A DNA stretch of 35,201 nucleotides from UBA12088 sp964568345. Its GTDB lineage: Bacteria; Patescibacteriota; Minisyncoccia; Phycocordibacterales; UBA12088. A program made the position numbers and the translations under genes. The stretch covers positions 1 to 35,201 of the forward strand of contig CAZMPG010000008.1 of NCBI GenBank assembly GCA_964568345.1. Reading direction: 5' to 3'. The notes under the pieces were generated by a model. It was not told the origin of the DNA. It saw nothing but the letters and a program-made list of their open reading frames with translations, and did no database searches. This document shows, piece after piece, positions 1-6,751 of this stretch; position 1 is the first letter of the stretch; each line of letters starts with the position of its first letter.

Positions 1-340
1 CCCCCGGATCCGCAGTTAAAGCTCGGGTGGTGAGATTTTTGTTGGACACTAGTGTGGTCAACCTCGCAAGGTTGCGCGTTCATTCGTTGTCTCCTTGTAA
101 CAAACCTGCTCTCTGTTCTATTCCTCCTGTATGGGGAGTCAACACCCCTCCTGTTTACAACTTGCAGTGTGGTGGTACCATAGTAAGGAGGGTGCTACGG
201 TGCGGTGGGCGGGTACCTAGCGGTGCCGCGCTATAGAGCCTCAGTTTCCCGTGGTGCCGACATGTTCGACGCGGCGCAGTAGCAACGCGCCTCCACCGAT
301 CCAGAGTGAGCAGAACAACCATTACCATTACTTTGCACTT
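1..340. other. Left-edge non-coding stretch, no gene recognised
   Basis: No convincing gene or RNA was recognised here. Two small inverted repeats are visible: CAACCT/AGGTTG with a 4-nt loop at 59-74, and TAGCG/CGCTA at 218-233. The reading frame of the following membrane protein is open back to about position 251, but the added N-terminal residues look like untranslated sequence and are not membrane-like or domain-like. No T-arm-like motif of a tRNA was seen. The stretch may hold the 3' end of an upstream transcript and the promoter of the next gene, but I cannot assign either. Confidence 0.4.
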
Positions 341-1501
341 ATGTCTACACCCATCCCAACACCGTACGTCGCGAAGCGCCTTGCCACAGGGGGCACGAAA
401 GCCACAGTCGTCGAAGAGCTCCTTGCGGTCGGCTGGAGCGCTGACGAGGCTGAGCGCGCGTACACCCAAGCTCTCATCGAGAGCGGGGTGCCGGTGCCCG
501 AGCGCGCGGGGCGGAGCGGGCTCCGCGTATCCTCGACGCTCGAGATCGTCCTCAACCTCTTCTCCTTCGTGCTCCTCGGGGTGGTGGTAACGGCAATCGG
601 CGCGCTCCTCTTTGCGGTCATCGAAGCATACTTCCCAGACCCGCTGGCGGACACAACCATGCTCGCCTACCTCCTCGACGCGCGCGCGAGCACCGTGCAC
701 TACGCTATCGCTGCGCTCGTCGTTGCCTTTCCGATCTACGCGCTTGCGGTGCGGTACTGGCTCCGCACGTTCCGCGAAGACGAAAACAAGGTCGAGTCGC
801 GCCTCACGAAGTGGGTGACGTACCTCGTCCTCTTTGTTTCCGCCGCCACGATCGTCGGCGACCTCATCGCGACGCTCTTCACCTTCCTCCAGGGAGAGCT
901 CTCCGCGCGCTTCATCCTCAAGGCGCTCGTGCTCTTCGTGGTGGCGGGGCTCGTCGCGGCGTTCTATGTGCTCGAGCGGCGGCGGGTGCAGTACCGAGAA
1001 GCCGTGGAGCGGCGATCGTTCTCCCTGCTCGGGGGCGTCATGGGTGCCCTCGCGTGCATCGGCATTGTGCTTGGCTTCGTAGTTGCAGGGTCACCGAATA
1101 CCGCACGTCTCGTGGGGCTTGATACGACACGTGCTGACGACCTCGCGGCGCTCTCGGATGCGGTGAGCGCGTACGCGGAGCGCCACCAGGCGCTCCCCAC
1201 CTCGCTCGAGGCGCTCACGCTCGACTCCGATTACGGATACTACGGGCGTTCGTGGCGCGATCCAGAGACGGGGGAGTACTACGGGTACCATGCGCTTGAG
1301 CAGTCTGCGGCGGGTGGGTCCTTCTCAGCTACATTTGAGCTCTGCGCGACCTTCGCGCTCGACACGAGTGGTGGTGCGACATCCGCGAATGATGCGGCAA
1401 TGAAGTGGCGGCGGCACGGTGCGGGGCTCTCGTGCGACCGGGAGGAAGTGGTGGCGCGTCCCAGCTCGGTGAGTCTTCCCCCAGCGACACCAGCGCTGTA
1501 G
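341..1501 (+). CDS. DUF5671-like polytopic membrane protein with a pilin-like C-terminal domain
   Basis: The predicted protein has 386 residues from the ATG at 341. This start was chosen because the upstream in-frame extension (from 251) is compositionally poor; no clear Shine-Dalgarno precedes either start. Residues 9-46 form a small helical segment with a GWS motif, a type often found at the N-terminus of CPR membrane proteins. Five hydrophobic segments follow at about 71-95, 119-138, 158-182, 191-210 and 227-250; the first four have the spacing and sequence style of DUF5671. After the last helix, residues 251-386 resemble the exposed head of a type IV pilin or pseudopilin: a helix with DLAAL, then LPTSLEAL, DPETGEYYGYH, an LCATF strand, and a Trp followed by HGAGLSC. 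The function is unknown; envelope location is inferred. An independent role for the pilin-like tail is a guess based on sequence resemblance. Confidence 0.75.
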   Translation: MSTPIPTPYVAKRLATGGTKATVVEELLAVGWSADEAERAYTQALIESGVPVPERAGRSGLRVSSTLEIVLNLFSFVLLGVVVTAIGALLFAVIEAYFPDPLADTTMLAYLLDARASTVHYAIAALVVAFPIYALAVRYWLRTFREDENKVESRLTKWVTYLVLFVSAATIVGDLIATLFTFLQGELSARFILKALVLFVVAGLVAAFYVLERRRVQYREAVERRSFSLLGGVMGALACIGIVLGFVVAGSPNTARLVGLDTTRADDLAALSDAVSAYAERHQALPTSLEALTLDSDYGYYGRSWRDPETGEYYGYHALEQSAAGGSFSATFELCATFALDTSGGATSANDAAMKWRRHGAGLSCDREEVVARPSSVSLPPATPAL

Positions 1502-1533
1502 GGCTAAAAGCGGTAGCATGCGTATCCCCACCG

Positions 1534-1562
1534 TTGCGTGTTGTGCGGTAGGGGTGTATACC
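1534..1562 (+). promoter_or_regulatory. Possible promoter for the 57-residue membrane protein
   Basis: TTGCGT at 1534-1539 and TATACC at 1557-1562 are separated by 17 nt. Each hexamer only partly matches consensus. A start near 1569 would give a leader of about 30 nt containing the GGAGG site of the next gene. Confidence 0.35.
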
Positions 1563-1587
1563 GAGTGGGGTTTCTTTGACTACCAGG

Positions 1588-1592
1588 GGAGG
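1588..1592 (+). promoter_or_regulatory. Shine-Dalgarno site of the 57-residue protein
   Basis: GGAGG lies 5 nt before the ATG at 1598. It is one of the few strong ribosome binding sites in the window and decides this short start, which otherwise would be easy to miss. Confidence 0.7.
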
Positions 1593-1597
1593 GCGCT

Positions 1598-1771
1598 ATG
1601 CCCCAGTTTTTCGTGCTCTTGCTCTCCAGTGCGGCGGCATGTGTCGGTGTCGTCGTGTACATCCTCCCGCTCCTCATTGAGCACCGCGCATGGGTGGTGT
1701 CGGTGCTCTTTGTACTTTGCCTGTGGTTAGGGATTTTCCACAGCAGGGATGCCCCACGCGTGGGCGAGTGA
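1598..1771 (+). CDS. Small two-helix membrane protein (57 residues)
   Basis: This is a short gene with a strong GGAGG site 5 nt upstream and a TGA stop at 1769-1771. The 57-residue product has two hydrophobic stretches, about residues 3-26 (beginning FFVLLLSSAAA) and 33-47 (VVSVLFVLCLWLGIF), joined by a short polar turn (IEHR), with a charged C-terminal tail. This predicts a small double-spanning inner-membrane protein. No family is recognised. It sits between the DUF5671-like gene and the promoter at 1792, so it may be a separate one-gene transcript. Confidence rests on the ribosome binding site and the coherent hydrophobic pattern, not on homology. Confidence 0.6.
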   Translation: MPQFFVLLLSSAAACVGVVVYILPLLIEHRAWVVSVLFVLCLWLGIFHSRDAPRVGE

Positions 1772-1791
1772 TGGTATACGGTTGGCAGCCC

Positions 1792-1819
1792 TTGACAGCC
1801 GCGTGCCTGCGTCTACAAT
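1792..1819 (+). promoter_or_regulatory. Strong sigma70-type promoter
   Basis: A perfect -35 (TTGACA, 1792-1797) and a near-perfect -10 (TACAAT, 1814-1819) are separated by 16 nt. This is the best promoter match in the window. The expected transcription start is about 1826, which is also the A of an ATG, so the first codons of the transcript would be translated as a leaderless message. Confidence 0.78.
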
Positions 1820-1825
1820 AGCACC

Positions 1826-1861
1826 ATGTACGCTCGCGTACAGCAGCAGGTTGATGAGTAG
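1826..1861 (+). CDS. Possible 11-residue leader peptide with three consecutive Gln codons
   Basis: An ATG at the predicted transcription start opens a 12-codon frame ending in TAG at 1859-1861. The encoded peptide is MYARVQQQVDE, with three adjacent CAG codons. A short ORF with tandem codons for one amino acid, placed before an intrinsic terminator and a downstream gene, has the layout of a transcription-attenuation leader peptide. Nothing shows that it is translated. The hairpin TGTACG/CGTACA with a CTCG loop (1827-1842) lies inside it, which could also mean the segment is simply a structured RNA. Confidence 0.35.
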   Translation: MYARVQQQVDE

Positions 1862-1891
1862 TCCGCATCGCGGGGCGTGTGTCGTGTGCAC

Positions 1892-1915
1892 AAGCCGCCG
1901 CATGCGGTTTTTTTT
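1892..1915 (+). terminator. Intrinsic terminator in the leader
   Basis: The stem AAGCCGC pairs with GCGGTTT around a 5-nt loop (one G-U pair) and runs straight into eight consecutive T residues at 1908-1915. It lies about 66 nt after the predicted transcription start and 20 nt before the next start codon, so it should terminate or attenuate transcription entering the gene at 1935. Confidence 0.7.
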
Positions 1916-1934
1916 GTTCTTTCGGGGGTGCACG

Positions 1935-2201
1935 ATGGAAATTAGTGACGGTTTGATGCCTCTTGCTCGTGAGTATGCGCTCGACTTCGCATACCGACAG
2001 CTTGGGGAGGTCATGTGGTACCAGGTCGGGGAGAACGAGGTGCTCGCCGATGATTCGGCGGAAGGTGTCCGGACGGTGACGGTCCGTGTGGTGCTCACCT
2101 TGTTTGAGATCGGTGGTGAACAGTACAACCGTGCGTTCCTCCTCACCGTTACCGAGGTGGCGGGGCAGTGGCGCGTGGAGCGTGTGTATATGCCCCACTA
2201 G
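1935..2201 (+). CDS. Hypothetical 88-residue protein behind a terminated leader
   Basis: The ATG at 1935 is chosen because the frame further upstream runs through the promoter and terminator. A G-rich stretch (GGGGGTG) lies about 5-11 nt ahead and may act as a weak ribosome binding site. The 88-residue product begins with a helical segment (MPLAREYALDFAYRQLGEV) and continues with alternating strands (VRTVTVRVVLTLFEI, YNRAFLLTVTEVAGQWRVERVYMP). This gives an alpha plus beta pattern like small NTF2- or cystatin-like folds, but no family is recognised. It has no signal peptide or membrane segment and is probably cytosolic. It is followed by a GC-rich hairpin at 2209-2228, so it is likely the only gene controlled by the leader at 1826-1915. 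Confidence 0.65.
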   Translation: MEISDGLMPLAREYALDFAYRQLGEVMWYQVGENEVLADDSAEGVRTVTVRVVLTLFEIGGEQYNRAFLLTVTEVAGQWRVERVYMPH

Positions 2202-2208
2202 GGGTTGT

Positions 2209-2228
2209 GGCCGCGATAGTTCGCGGCC
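2209..2228 (+). terminator. Hairpin terminator after the 88-residue gene
   Basis: A perfect 8-bp stem (GGCCGCGA/TCGCGGCC) with a TAGT loop is followed by GTTTCG. The U-tract is poor, but the stem is GC-rich and lies 8 nt after the stop codon. A second short palindrome (CCCC-ACTA-GGGG) overlaps the stop at 2193-2204. Confidence 0.5.
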
Positions 2229-2247
2229 GTTTCGTGGATGACGACGA

Positions 2248-2276
2248 GTGACAAGTATGTATCTGTGTGGTATGGT
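2248..2276 (+). promoter_or_regulatory. Promoter of the rRNA methyltransferase gene, predicted leaderless
   Basis: GTGACA (2248-2253) and TATGGT (2271-2276) are separated by 17 nt, and TGG directly before the -10 makes it an extended -10. The ATG at 2284 begins 8 nt after the -10 ends, so the expected transcript starts at or next to the start codon. Confidence 0.65.
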
Positions 2277-2283
2277 AGCCGCC

Positions 2284-3033
2284 ATGGCCACGTACGACCA
2301 GACGTACATCTACGGCACCCATGCGGTACATGAGGCGCTCACCCGGCTGCCAGGCGCGGTGCGGCACGTGTACCTCGTGAGCGGATACGACACCGATGCG
2401 TTTCGAACGCTCGCCCGCACCCATGGCATACCCTTCGACCATTGCGGGGCGGACAACCTGCCGCAGGGTATTGAACGCGATGCGCGCCACCAGGGCGTTG
2501 CGGCGCTTGTCTCACCGGCGAGCGTGCTTCGCCCCTATCGGCAGTTCATCGAGGGGCTCACGATCACAGACGCAACTGCACTCCTCATCCTCGACGAGCT
2601 CACCGATCCACAGAATGTGGGAGCGATCATCCGCTCCGCTGCCGCGTTCGGCATCGCAGGCGTGCTCATACCGGAGCATCGGCAGGCCCCGGTGACCGGC
2701 ACGGTGGTACGGGTGTCGGCGGGCATGACGTTTGTCGTGCCGCTCGTGTCGGTCGGCAACGTGAACACCGTGGTGCGCGACCTCAAGGAGCGGGGGTTCT
2801 GGGTGTATGGGCTCGTGGGGGAAGGCGACACATCACTTCCGCAAGAATCCTTCACGAAGCCGAGCCTCTTCATCGTCGGGAACGAGGGTCGGGGCATACG
2901 TGAGAAGACCGAGGCGCTCTGCGATTTCCGCCTCTCGATACCCATAGACCCGGCGTGCGAATCGCTCAATGCATCGGTGAGCGCCGCGGTGGCGCTCTAT
3001 GCGTGGCGTGCGCAGCACCCGGCGGGGCAGTAA
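2284..3033 (+). CDS. rlmB: 23S rRNA 2'-O-ribose methyltransferase, RlmB/TrmH (SpoU) family
   Basis: The 249-residue protein matches the SpoU class of SAM-dependent RNA methyltransferases. Residues 6-75 form the substrate-binding domain typical of RlmB (YIYGTHAVHEAL near the N-terminus). The catalytic domain shows motif 1 (LDELTDPQNVGAIIRSA, 103-119, with Asn111 and Arg117), motif 2 (FIVGNEGRGI, 196-205) and motif 3 (IPIDPACESLNASVSAAVAL, 219-238), which build the trefoil-knot cofactor site. Known members methylate G2251 of 23S rRNA; the exact target here is inferred from similarity to RlmB, and a tRNA Gm18 (TrmH) role cannot be excluded. ATG 2284 is preferred over upstream in-frame starts because of the domain boundary and the promoter just ahead. 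The next gene begins 13 nt after the stop. Confidence 0.88.
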   Translation: MATYDQTYIYGTHAVHEALTRLPGAVRHVYLVSGYDTDAFRTLARTHGIPFDHCGADNLPQGIERDARHQGVAALVSPASVLRPYRQFIEGLTITDATALLILDELTDPQNVGAIIRSAAAFGIAGVLIPEHRQAPVTGTVVRVSAGMTFVVPLVSVGNVNTVVRDLKERGFWVYGLVGEGDTSLPQESFTKPSLFIVGNEGRGIREKTEALCDFRLSIPIDPACESLNASVSAAVALYAWRAQHPAGQ

Positions 3034-3046
3034 ACACGTGTACCCT

Positions 3047-3445
3047 ATGTGGACGCTTCTTACCCGTTTCTTCTGCACCCTCGGCGTTATATTTTTTGTA
3101 CTCATATGTGGTGGGGTGTACGTGTGGTTCGCCGATCCAATCGGCATCCGTCCGATTGTCACTATGTTGCTGCAAGCGCGCGTGGCTGAATCGGAGGTGC
3201 AGCACGAGGTCGGCACCTCAACCGAGTCTACCACGTCAGCAATCCAGCGCGTTGGCGTATTCTCGCCAGCTCAGGAGTCAGCACTTCGTGCGGTCGGTAT
3301 TGATCCAGCGACGCTACCAACCCTCATGACTGATGCGCGTCTATTGTGCGCAGTACGCACGATAGGCAGCGATCGGGTGGCGGCGATCAAAGCTGGCGAC
3401 ATGCCAACCTTTGCGGAGCTTCAGCTGCTGCGTACGTGCTGGTAA
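3047..3445 (+). CDS. Membrane-anchored hypothetical protein with a conserved-looking helical C-terminus
   Basis: The 132-residue product starts at the ATG at 3047, 13 nt after the methyltransferase gene, and is probably co-transcribed with it. Residues 9-28 form a single membrane helix. A polar linker rich in Glu, Ser and Thr (about 47-65) leads to a helical C-terminal segment (about 72-132) with SPAQESALRAVGID, ATLP, a Cys at 101 and a C-terminal Cys-Trp. I recall this type of C-terminal segment from Parcubacteria hypothetical proteins, with the general form of a GID-x-x-x-LP turn, IKAGD/A and a final Cys; it has no known function. It is convergent with the following minus-strand gene, with only 15 nt between the stop codons and no obvious terminator. 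Confidence 0.65.
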   Translation: MWTLLTRFFCTLGVIFFVLICGGVYVWFADPIGIRPIVTMLLQARVAESEVQHEVGTSTESTTSAIQRVGVFSPAQESALRAVGIDPATLPTLMTDARLLCAVRTIGSDRVAAIKAGDMPTFAELQLLRTCW

Positions 3446-3460
3446 CGTTCCTCTGTCGCA

Positions 3461-4201
3461 TCACGTACCGTGGGTGTGTTGCTGCGCAGCGCGTACGTCC
3501 TGATCGGTGTAGATGTCTACCTGCTGCAGGTGGTGGAGGATGCGTGCGGGGACATCGGCTATTGGTCCGGGTACATCGAGGGATGAGAGCGCAGCGCGTT
3601 TTTGGGGACCGGTTGCGTACACGATTGTGTGGGTGACGTGCCGCATGAGGTACCTGAGCGTGATGGTCATGCGTGACGCGTGTTCATCGGTGGTCGTATC
3701 GCTATGGTAGCCACGCACGTATGGGTGTGGTGCGAGAAAGAGCGAGGCAAAGCGTTCGCGCTCTGTCGGCATAGGAAGAACACCAGCGAGATGGCCATCA
3801 GTACCGATACCGAGCACTGCAACCACAACACCGTTACTATGGGTGTTGTGCCAAAGCTTGATATCCCGATCAAAGCGTGCCGATGTGTCTTGCAGTGATT
3901 CAGATACGTGGGGCCGGGGGTCGATCGTGCGTACTCCACGCAGGAGGTACGTCTGCCACGCCGGCAGTGTAACGAGCTGCGCAGTGTTGCTATGCTCTGG
4001 GGTGAGTGTCCATCGCTCGTCTCCTACCGAGAGTGTCGTTCGTGAGGAAAGGAGTACCGGATCAACTTGTGCTGCAATCGCCTGTGCGCTACCACCCGGA
4101 AGAAGGAGTAGAGTTGCGCGGTCTGTGTGGGTGCGGAGTATTTCGTTGAGTGCTTGTGCCGCGAAGAGCAGGGGATCGTTCGAGGTGTGGGTAGTGAGCA
4201 T
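3461..4201 (-). CDS. pgl: 6-phosphogluconolactonase (DevB/SOL type)
   Basis: The 246-residue protein belongs to the glucosamine-6-phosphate isomerase/6-phosphogluconolactonase superfamily. Visible motifs are LLLLPGGSAQ (31-40, the phosphate-binding loop), SVGDERW (58-64) and LGIGTDGHLAGVLP (130-143, with the catalytic-site His), then RMTITL near 187. Length and motif order fit bacterial Pgl, which hydrolyses 6-phosphogluconolactone to 6-phosphogluconate. The assignment as Pgl, not NagB-like isomerase, is strengthened by the neighbouring zwf and gnd genes on the same strand. The start at 4201 was chosen because the domain begins there; the frame is open upstream but overlaps gnd. No Shine-Dalgarno is evident, and the gap to gnd is 58 nt. 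Confidence 0.85.
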   Translation of the reverse strand: MLTTHTSNDPLLFAAQALNEILRTHTDRATLLLLPGGSAQAIAAQVDPVLLSSRTTLSVGDERWTLTPEHSNTAQLVTLPAWQTYLLRGVRTIDPRPHVSESLQDTSARFDRDIKLWHNTHSNGVVVAVLGIGTDGHLAGVLPMPTERERFASLFLAPHPYVRGYHSDTTTDEHASRMTITLRYLMRHVTHTIVYATGPQKRAALSSLDVPGPIADVPARILHHLQQVDIYTDQDVRAAQQHTHGT

Positions 4202-4259
4202 GTGCGAGTGGGGTGATGGGTTGCAACCACACAGATCTCCAAAGGTTGCCGTGTATCGC

Positions 4260-5144
4260 CTATTGCGCGTGCCCTCCAAACTGATGACGGAGCACGGAAA
4301 CCACCTGCCCCTGGAAACTTGGCTTACTAACACTCTTTTCTCGTGCACGGACTGACGCATCAATGACCGCAACCGGCACGTGGAGTTCGTGTGCCGCAGC
4401 AACGGTCCACGCCCCTTCACCACTTGCCCGGGCTGTGCCGCTTACACCGGCAAGATCGTCACCGTACGCGTCGAACCCGCTTACCAACCAGCCCATGAGT
4501 CGTGACTCGATGACGCTTCCCCGAGTATAGAGCCTCGCAACATCCGAGAGAGAGATATCGAACTCTGCCTGACGGAGCACGTCGAAACCCTCTGCTATCG
4601 CTTGCATCATCCCGTACTCGATACCGTTGTGGATCATTTTGGTGAAGTGCCCTGCGCCACTCTTCCCTACATACGCGAGGCCGCCTTCGGTAGCGAGATC
4701 AAGGAAGAGTGCTTCATGTGCACGGTATGCATCCCACGACCCACCCACCATGATACATGCACCATGTTGTGCACCCTGCGGTCCGCCACTCACTCCAGCG
4801 TCAAGGTATGCGATGCCCTGCAGAGCACATGCGTCAGCTCGGCGCATGGTGTCGTGGAAATTCGAATTCCCCCCATCAATGACAGTGTCGTGCTTCGCGA
4901 GGTGCGGCATAAGCTCTTCAAGTACGCGGTCGACCACCTCATGAGGGACCATGAGCCATACCGTGCGTGGTTGAGGCACTTGGGTGAGCTCCTCGATTGT
5001 GGAAACAACCGGTATACCCGCCAATGTGGCACGTGCCCTCGTCGCGGCATCCAGGTCGTATGCGGTCACTACGTGTCCATGGTCACGGAGGCGGAGCGCC
5101 ATGCCACTGCCCATTTTACCGAGTCCGATGAATGCGGTGTGCAT
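4260..5144 (-). CDS. gnd: 6-phosphogluconate dehydrogenase, decarboxylating, short type
   Basis: The 294-residue protein is the short (about 300 aa) bacterial 6PGDH type, not the 470-residue Gnd. It shows the Rossmann motif FIGLGKMGSGMA (5-16), the substrate loop DAGVSGGPQGA (115-125), and the active-site stretch GHFTKMIHNGIEY (165-177) with Lys169, Asn173 and Glu176 as expected catalytic or binding residues. GEGAWTV (252-258) is typical of the short family. The second Rossmann strand ends in AYDLD, with acidic Asp30 and Asp32, where NADP-binding enzymes usually carry Arg or Ser/Thr, so NAD+ is the likelier cofactor. The reaction is 6-phosphogluconate to ribulose-5-phosphate plus CO2. The gene starts 10 nt after zwf ends, which indicates one operon. 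Confidence 0.9.
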   Translation of the reverse strand: MHTAFIGLGKMGSGMALRLRDHGHVVTAYDLDAATRARATLAGIPVVSTIEELTQVPQPRTVWLMVPHEVVDRVLEELMPHLAKHDTVIDGGNSNFHDTMRRADACALQGIAYLDAGVSGGPQGAQHGACIMVGGSWDAYRAHEALFLDLATEGGLAYVGKSGAGHFTKMIHNGIEYGMMQAIAEGFDVLRQAEFDISLSDVARLYTRGSVIESRLMGWLVSGFDAYGDDLAGVSGTARASGEGAWTVAAAHELHVPVAVIDASVRAREKSVSKPSFQGQVVSVLRHQFGGHAQ

Positions 5145-5154
5145 AGTGAGAGGA

Positions 5155-6621
5155 TTAGTCGAGTTGGTATGAAGCTACCCTAGCACAAACTTCCTGCTTG
5201 AGGGGTGAGATGGGCCCTTCGCTCCCTTGGGGGTAGGGGAGGAGGGGTAGAGCACTGAAGCGATCGAGTATCGCGGTAATGTACTGCCACGCAGCATCCT
5301 GTTCATCGTTACTCACGAAGCGCGTCTGGTCACCACAGAGGGCATCAAAGAGCACCGCGGTGTATGCGTCAGTGATCGTTGTGCCCCGCTCATGCACATG
5401 AGCAGCCCGATCGAAGAGAAGGTCGCTCGGCTCAAGTGCGAACGAGTCGTGCGCGCTGCTTACCCAGAAACGTACGGTAATAGTCTGGGTCGGCGCTACG
5501 GTGAAGCGCACGATGTTTGGATGGTTGTGGGGTTCGTTGGTACCGCACACACATCGGGGCGATGAACGGAATCGAACGGTTATGTCTACCCGCGACTCCC
5601 GGAGCGCCTTCCCGTGCTCAAGGTAGAAGGGCACACCTGTCCAGCGCGGTGTGTCGAGCTCGGTCTTGAGGAGGAAGTACGTTTCCGTAGTTGAGTCTTG
5701 AGCAACGTGGGGGGTTTCTCGATATCCCGTATATTGACCACGCACAATCGTGCCACGTTGTGTGGTAGGAATAACTAGTGCTCGCATGATTGCAGATCGG
5801 GCGCTCCGGAGCCCAGCCGCGTCGAGCGTGTCGGGCCGATCAAGAGCAATGAGTGCAAGCATCTGGAGCAGGTGATTCTGACCAACGTCGCGAAGTGCGC
5901 CGACACTGTCAAAAAACTCTCCGCGACGGGAAACGTCCTGTGTTTCGAAAAGGCGGATAGCTACTGATTCAATGAATGTTGCATTCCAGCTCTGTTCAAA
6001 GAGTGTGTTTGAGAAACGGAATGCGAGAATGTTTTGGAGTGCGTCTTTCGCGAGGTAATGATCGATACGGTACACCTGCTCTTCGCGAAAGAGCACACGA
6101 AGCCGTTCTTCAAGGTAACGTGCGTGGTCGAGGTTGGTGCCAAAAGGTTTCTCGACGAGAATGCGTGTCCATCCTTGACCGACGACACACGGCTGCTCAA
6201 GGGATACCGCAGCTATTCGGGTAAAGATGGTGTCGTAGTGGGTCGGTGGTACGGCAAGGTAGAAAAGCTTGCTTGTGCACATGCCGATGGAGGTGTCGTA
6301 CGCCTCTAGCGATGCTTTGATACGTGTAAATGATACATGATCGTCGAAAGTACCACGCACGTACTCACATGTTGCGAGAAACCGCTCGCATGTCGCCTGA
6401 TCGTATCCTGCGCGTAACTGCTCAAGTATGTTGCGCACAAATACACGATACGAATCGGTCGTATGGGGATCTTTTGAGAAAGCGATGATGTGGTAGTGTG
6501 CCGGGAAGAGATCACGTGCCGCGAGGTCGTAGAGCGCCCCGAGGAGCTTTGTACGAGCAAGATCACCCGTTGCGCCGATGAGGACAATGGCTGTGGGAGT
6601 AGTGATCTGACAGGTTGCCAT
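5155..6621 (-). CDS. zwf: Glucose-6-phosphate 1-dehydrogenase
   Basis: The 488-residue protein has the full length and motifs of G6PD. The N-terminal Rossmann domain carries IVLIGATGDLARTKLLGAL (about 12-30), and EKPFG lies at 147-151. The active-site signature RIDHYLAKD at 175-183 contains Asp177, His178 and Lys182, and DVGQNHLLQ places His240. These match the order and even the numbering of the catalytic residues described for Leuconostoc G6PD. The conserved Gly of RIDHYLGK is Ala here. The ATG at 6621 is preferred over one 51 nt upstream because the domain starts just after it and an extended -10 lies 8-13 nt ahead, predicting a leaderless transcript. It is first in the zwf-gnd-pgl operon, feeding glucose-6-phosphate into the oxidative pentose phosphate pathway. 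Confidence 0.94.
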   Translation of the reverse strand: MATCQITTPTAIVLIGATGDLARTKLLGALYDLAARDLFPAHYHIIAFSKDPHTTDSYRVFVRNILEQLRAGYDQATCERFLATCEYVRGTFDDHVSFTRIKASLEAYDTSIGMCTSKLFYLAVPPTHYDTIFTRIAAVSLEQPCVVGQGWTRILVEKPFGTNLDHARYLEERLRVLFREEQVYRIDHYLAKDALQNILAFRFSNTLFEQSWNATFIESVAIRLFETQDVSRRGEFFDSVGALRDVGQNHLLQMLALIALDRPDTLDAAGLRSARSAIMRALVIPTTQRGTIVRGQYTGYRETPHVAQDSTTETYFLLKTELDTPRWTGVPFYLEHGKALRESRVDITVRFRSSPRCVCGTNEPHNHPNIVRFTVAPTQTITVRFWVSSAHDSFALEPSDLLFDRAAHVHERGTTITDAYTAVLFDALCGDQTRFVSNDEQDAAWQYITAILDRFSALPLLPYPQGSEGPISPLKQEVCARVASYQLD

Positions 6622-6628
6622 GACGTAC

Positions 6629-6657
6629 AGTGTAGCATTACATGCGACGCATGCTAT
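6629..6657 (-). promoter_or_regulatory. Extended -10 promoter of zwf, predicted leaderless
   Basis: On the minus strand TGC followed by TACACT (6634-6629) forms an extended -10. The -35 region (ATAGCA, 6657-6652, spacer 17) is weak. Only 7 nt separate the -10 from the zwf ATG at 6621. Confidence 0.55.
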
Positions 6658-6751
6658 GTGGGCACGTGGCACAGATCATGGATCACCGACTCTAAGAGGT
6701 GCGGGATTCACCCAACAACCCTAAGTCATCGTACGTGTCTCTCCGCCCTAT

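Larger units (their letters stand above)
1826..1915 (+). ncRNA. Structured leader RNA or small RNA of about 90 nt
   Basis: From the predicted start to the terminator the transcript would be about 90 nt with three hairpins: TGTACG/CGTACA at 1827-1842, CCGC/GCGG at 1863-1873, and the terminator stem at 1892-1910. The CCGC and GCGG arms of the second and third hairpins are interchangeable, so the RNA could switch between a terminating and an alternative fold. It may be a stand-alone small RNA or an attenuator for the gene at 1935. No known riboswitch or RNA family was recognised. Confidence 0.45.

Noticed and set aside
1..250. tRNA or rRNA fragment at the left edge
   Set aside because: No T-arm consensus, no paired acceptor stem and no recognisable rRNA segment were found.
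155..700. Minus-strand frame of 181 codons at the left edge
   Set aside because: It overlaps the non-coding left edge and the DUF5671-like gene, and its product is Arg/His/Cys-rich without motifs.
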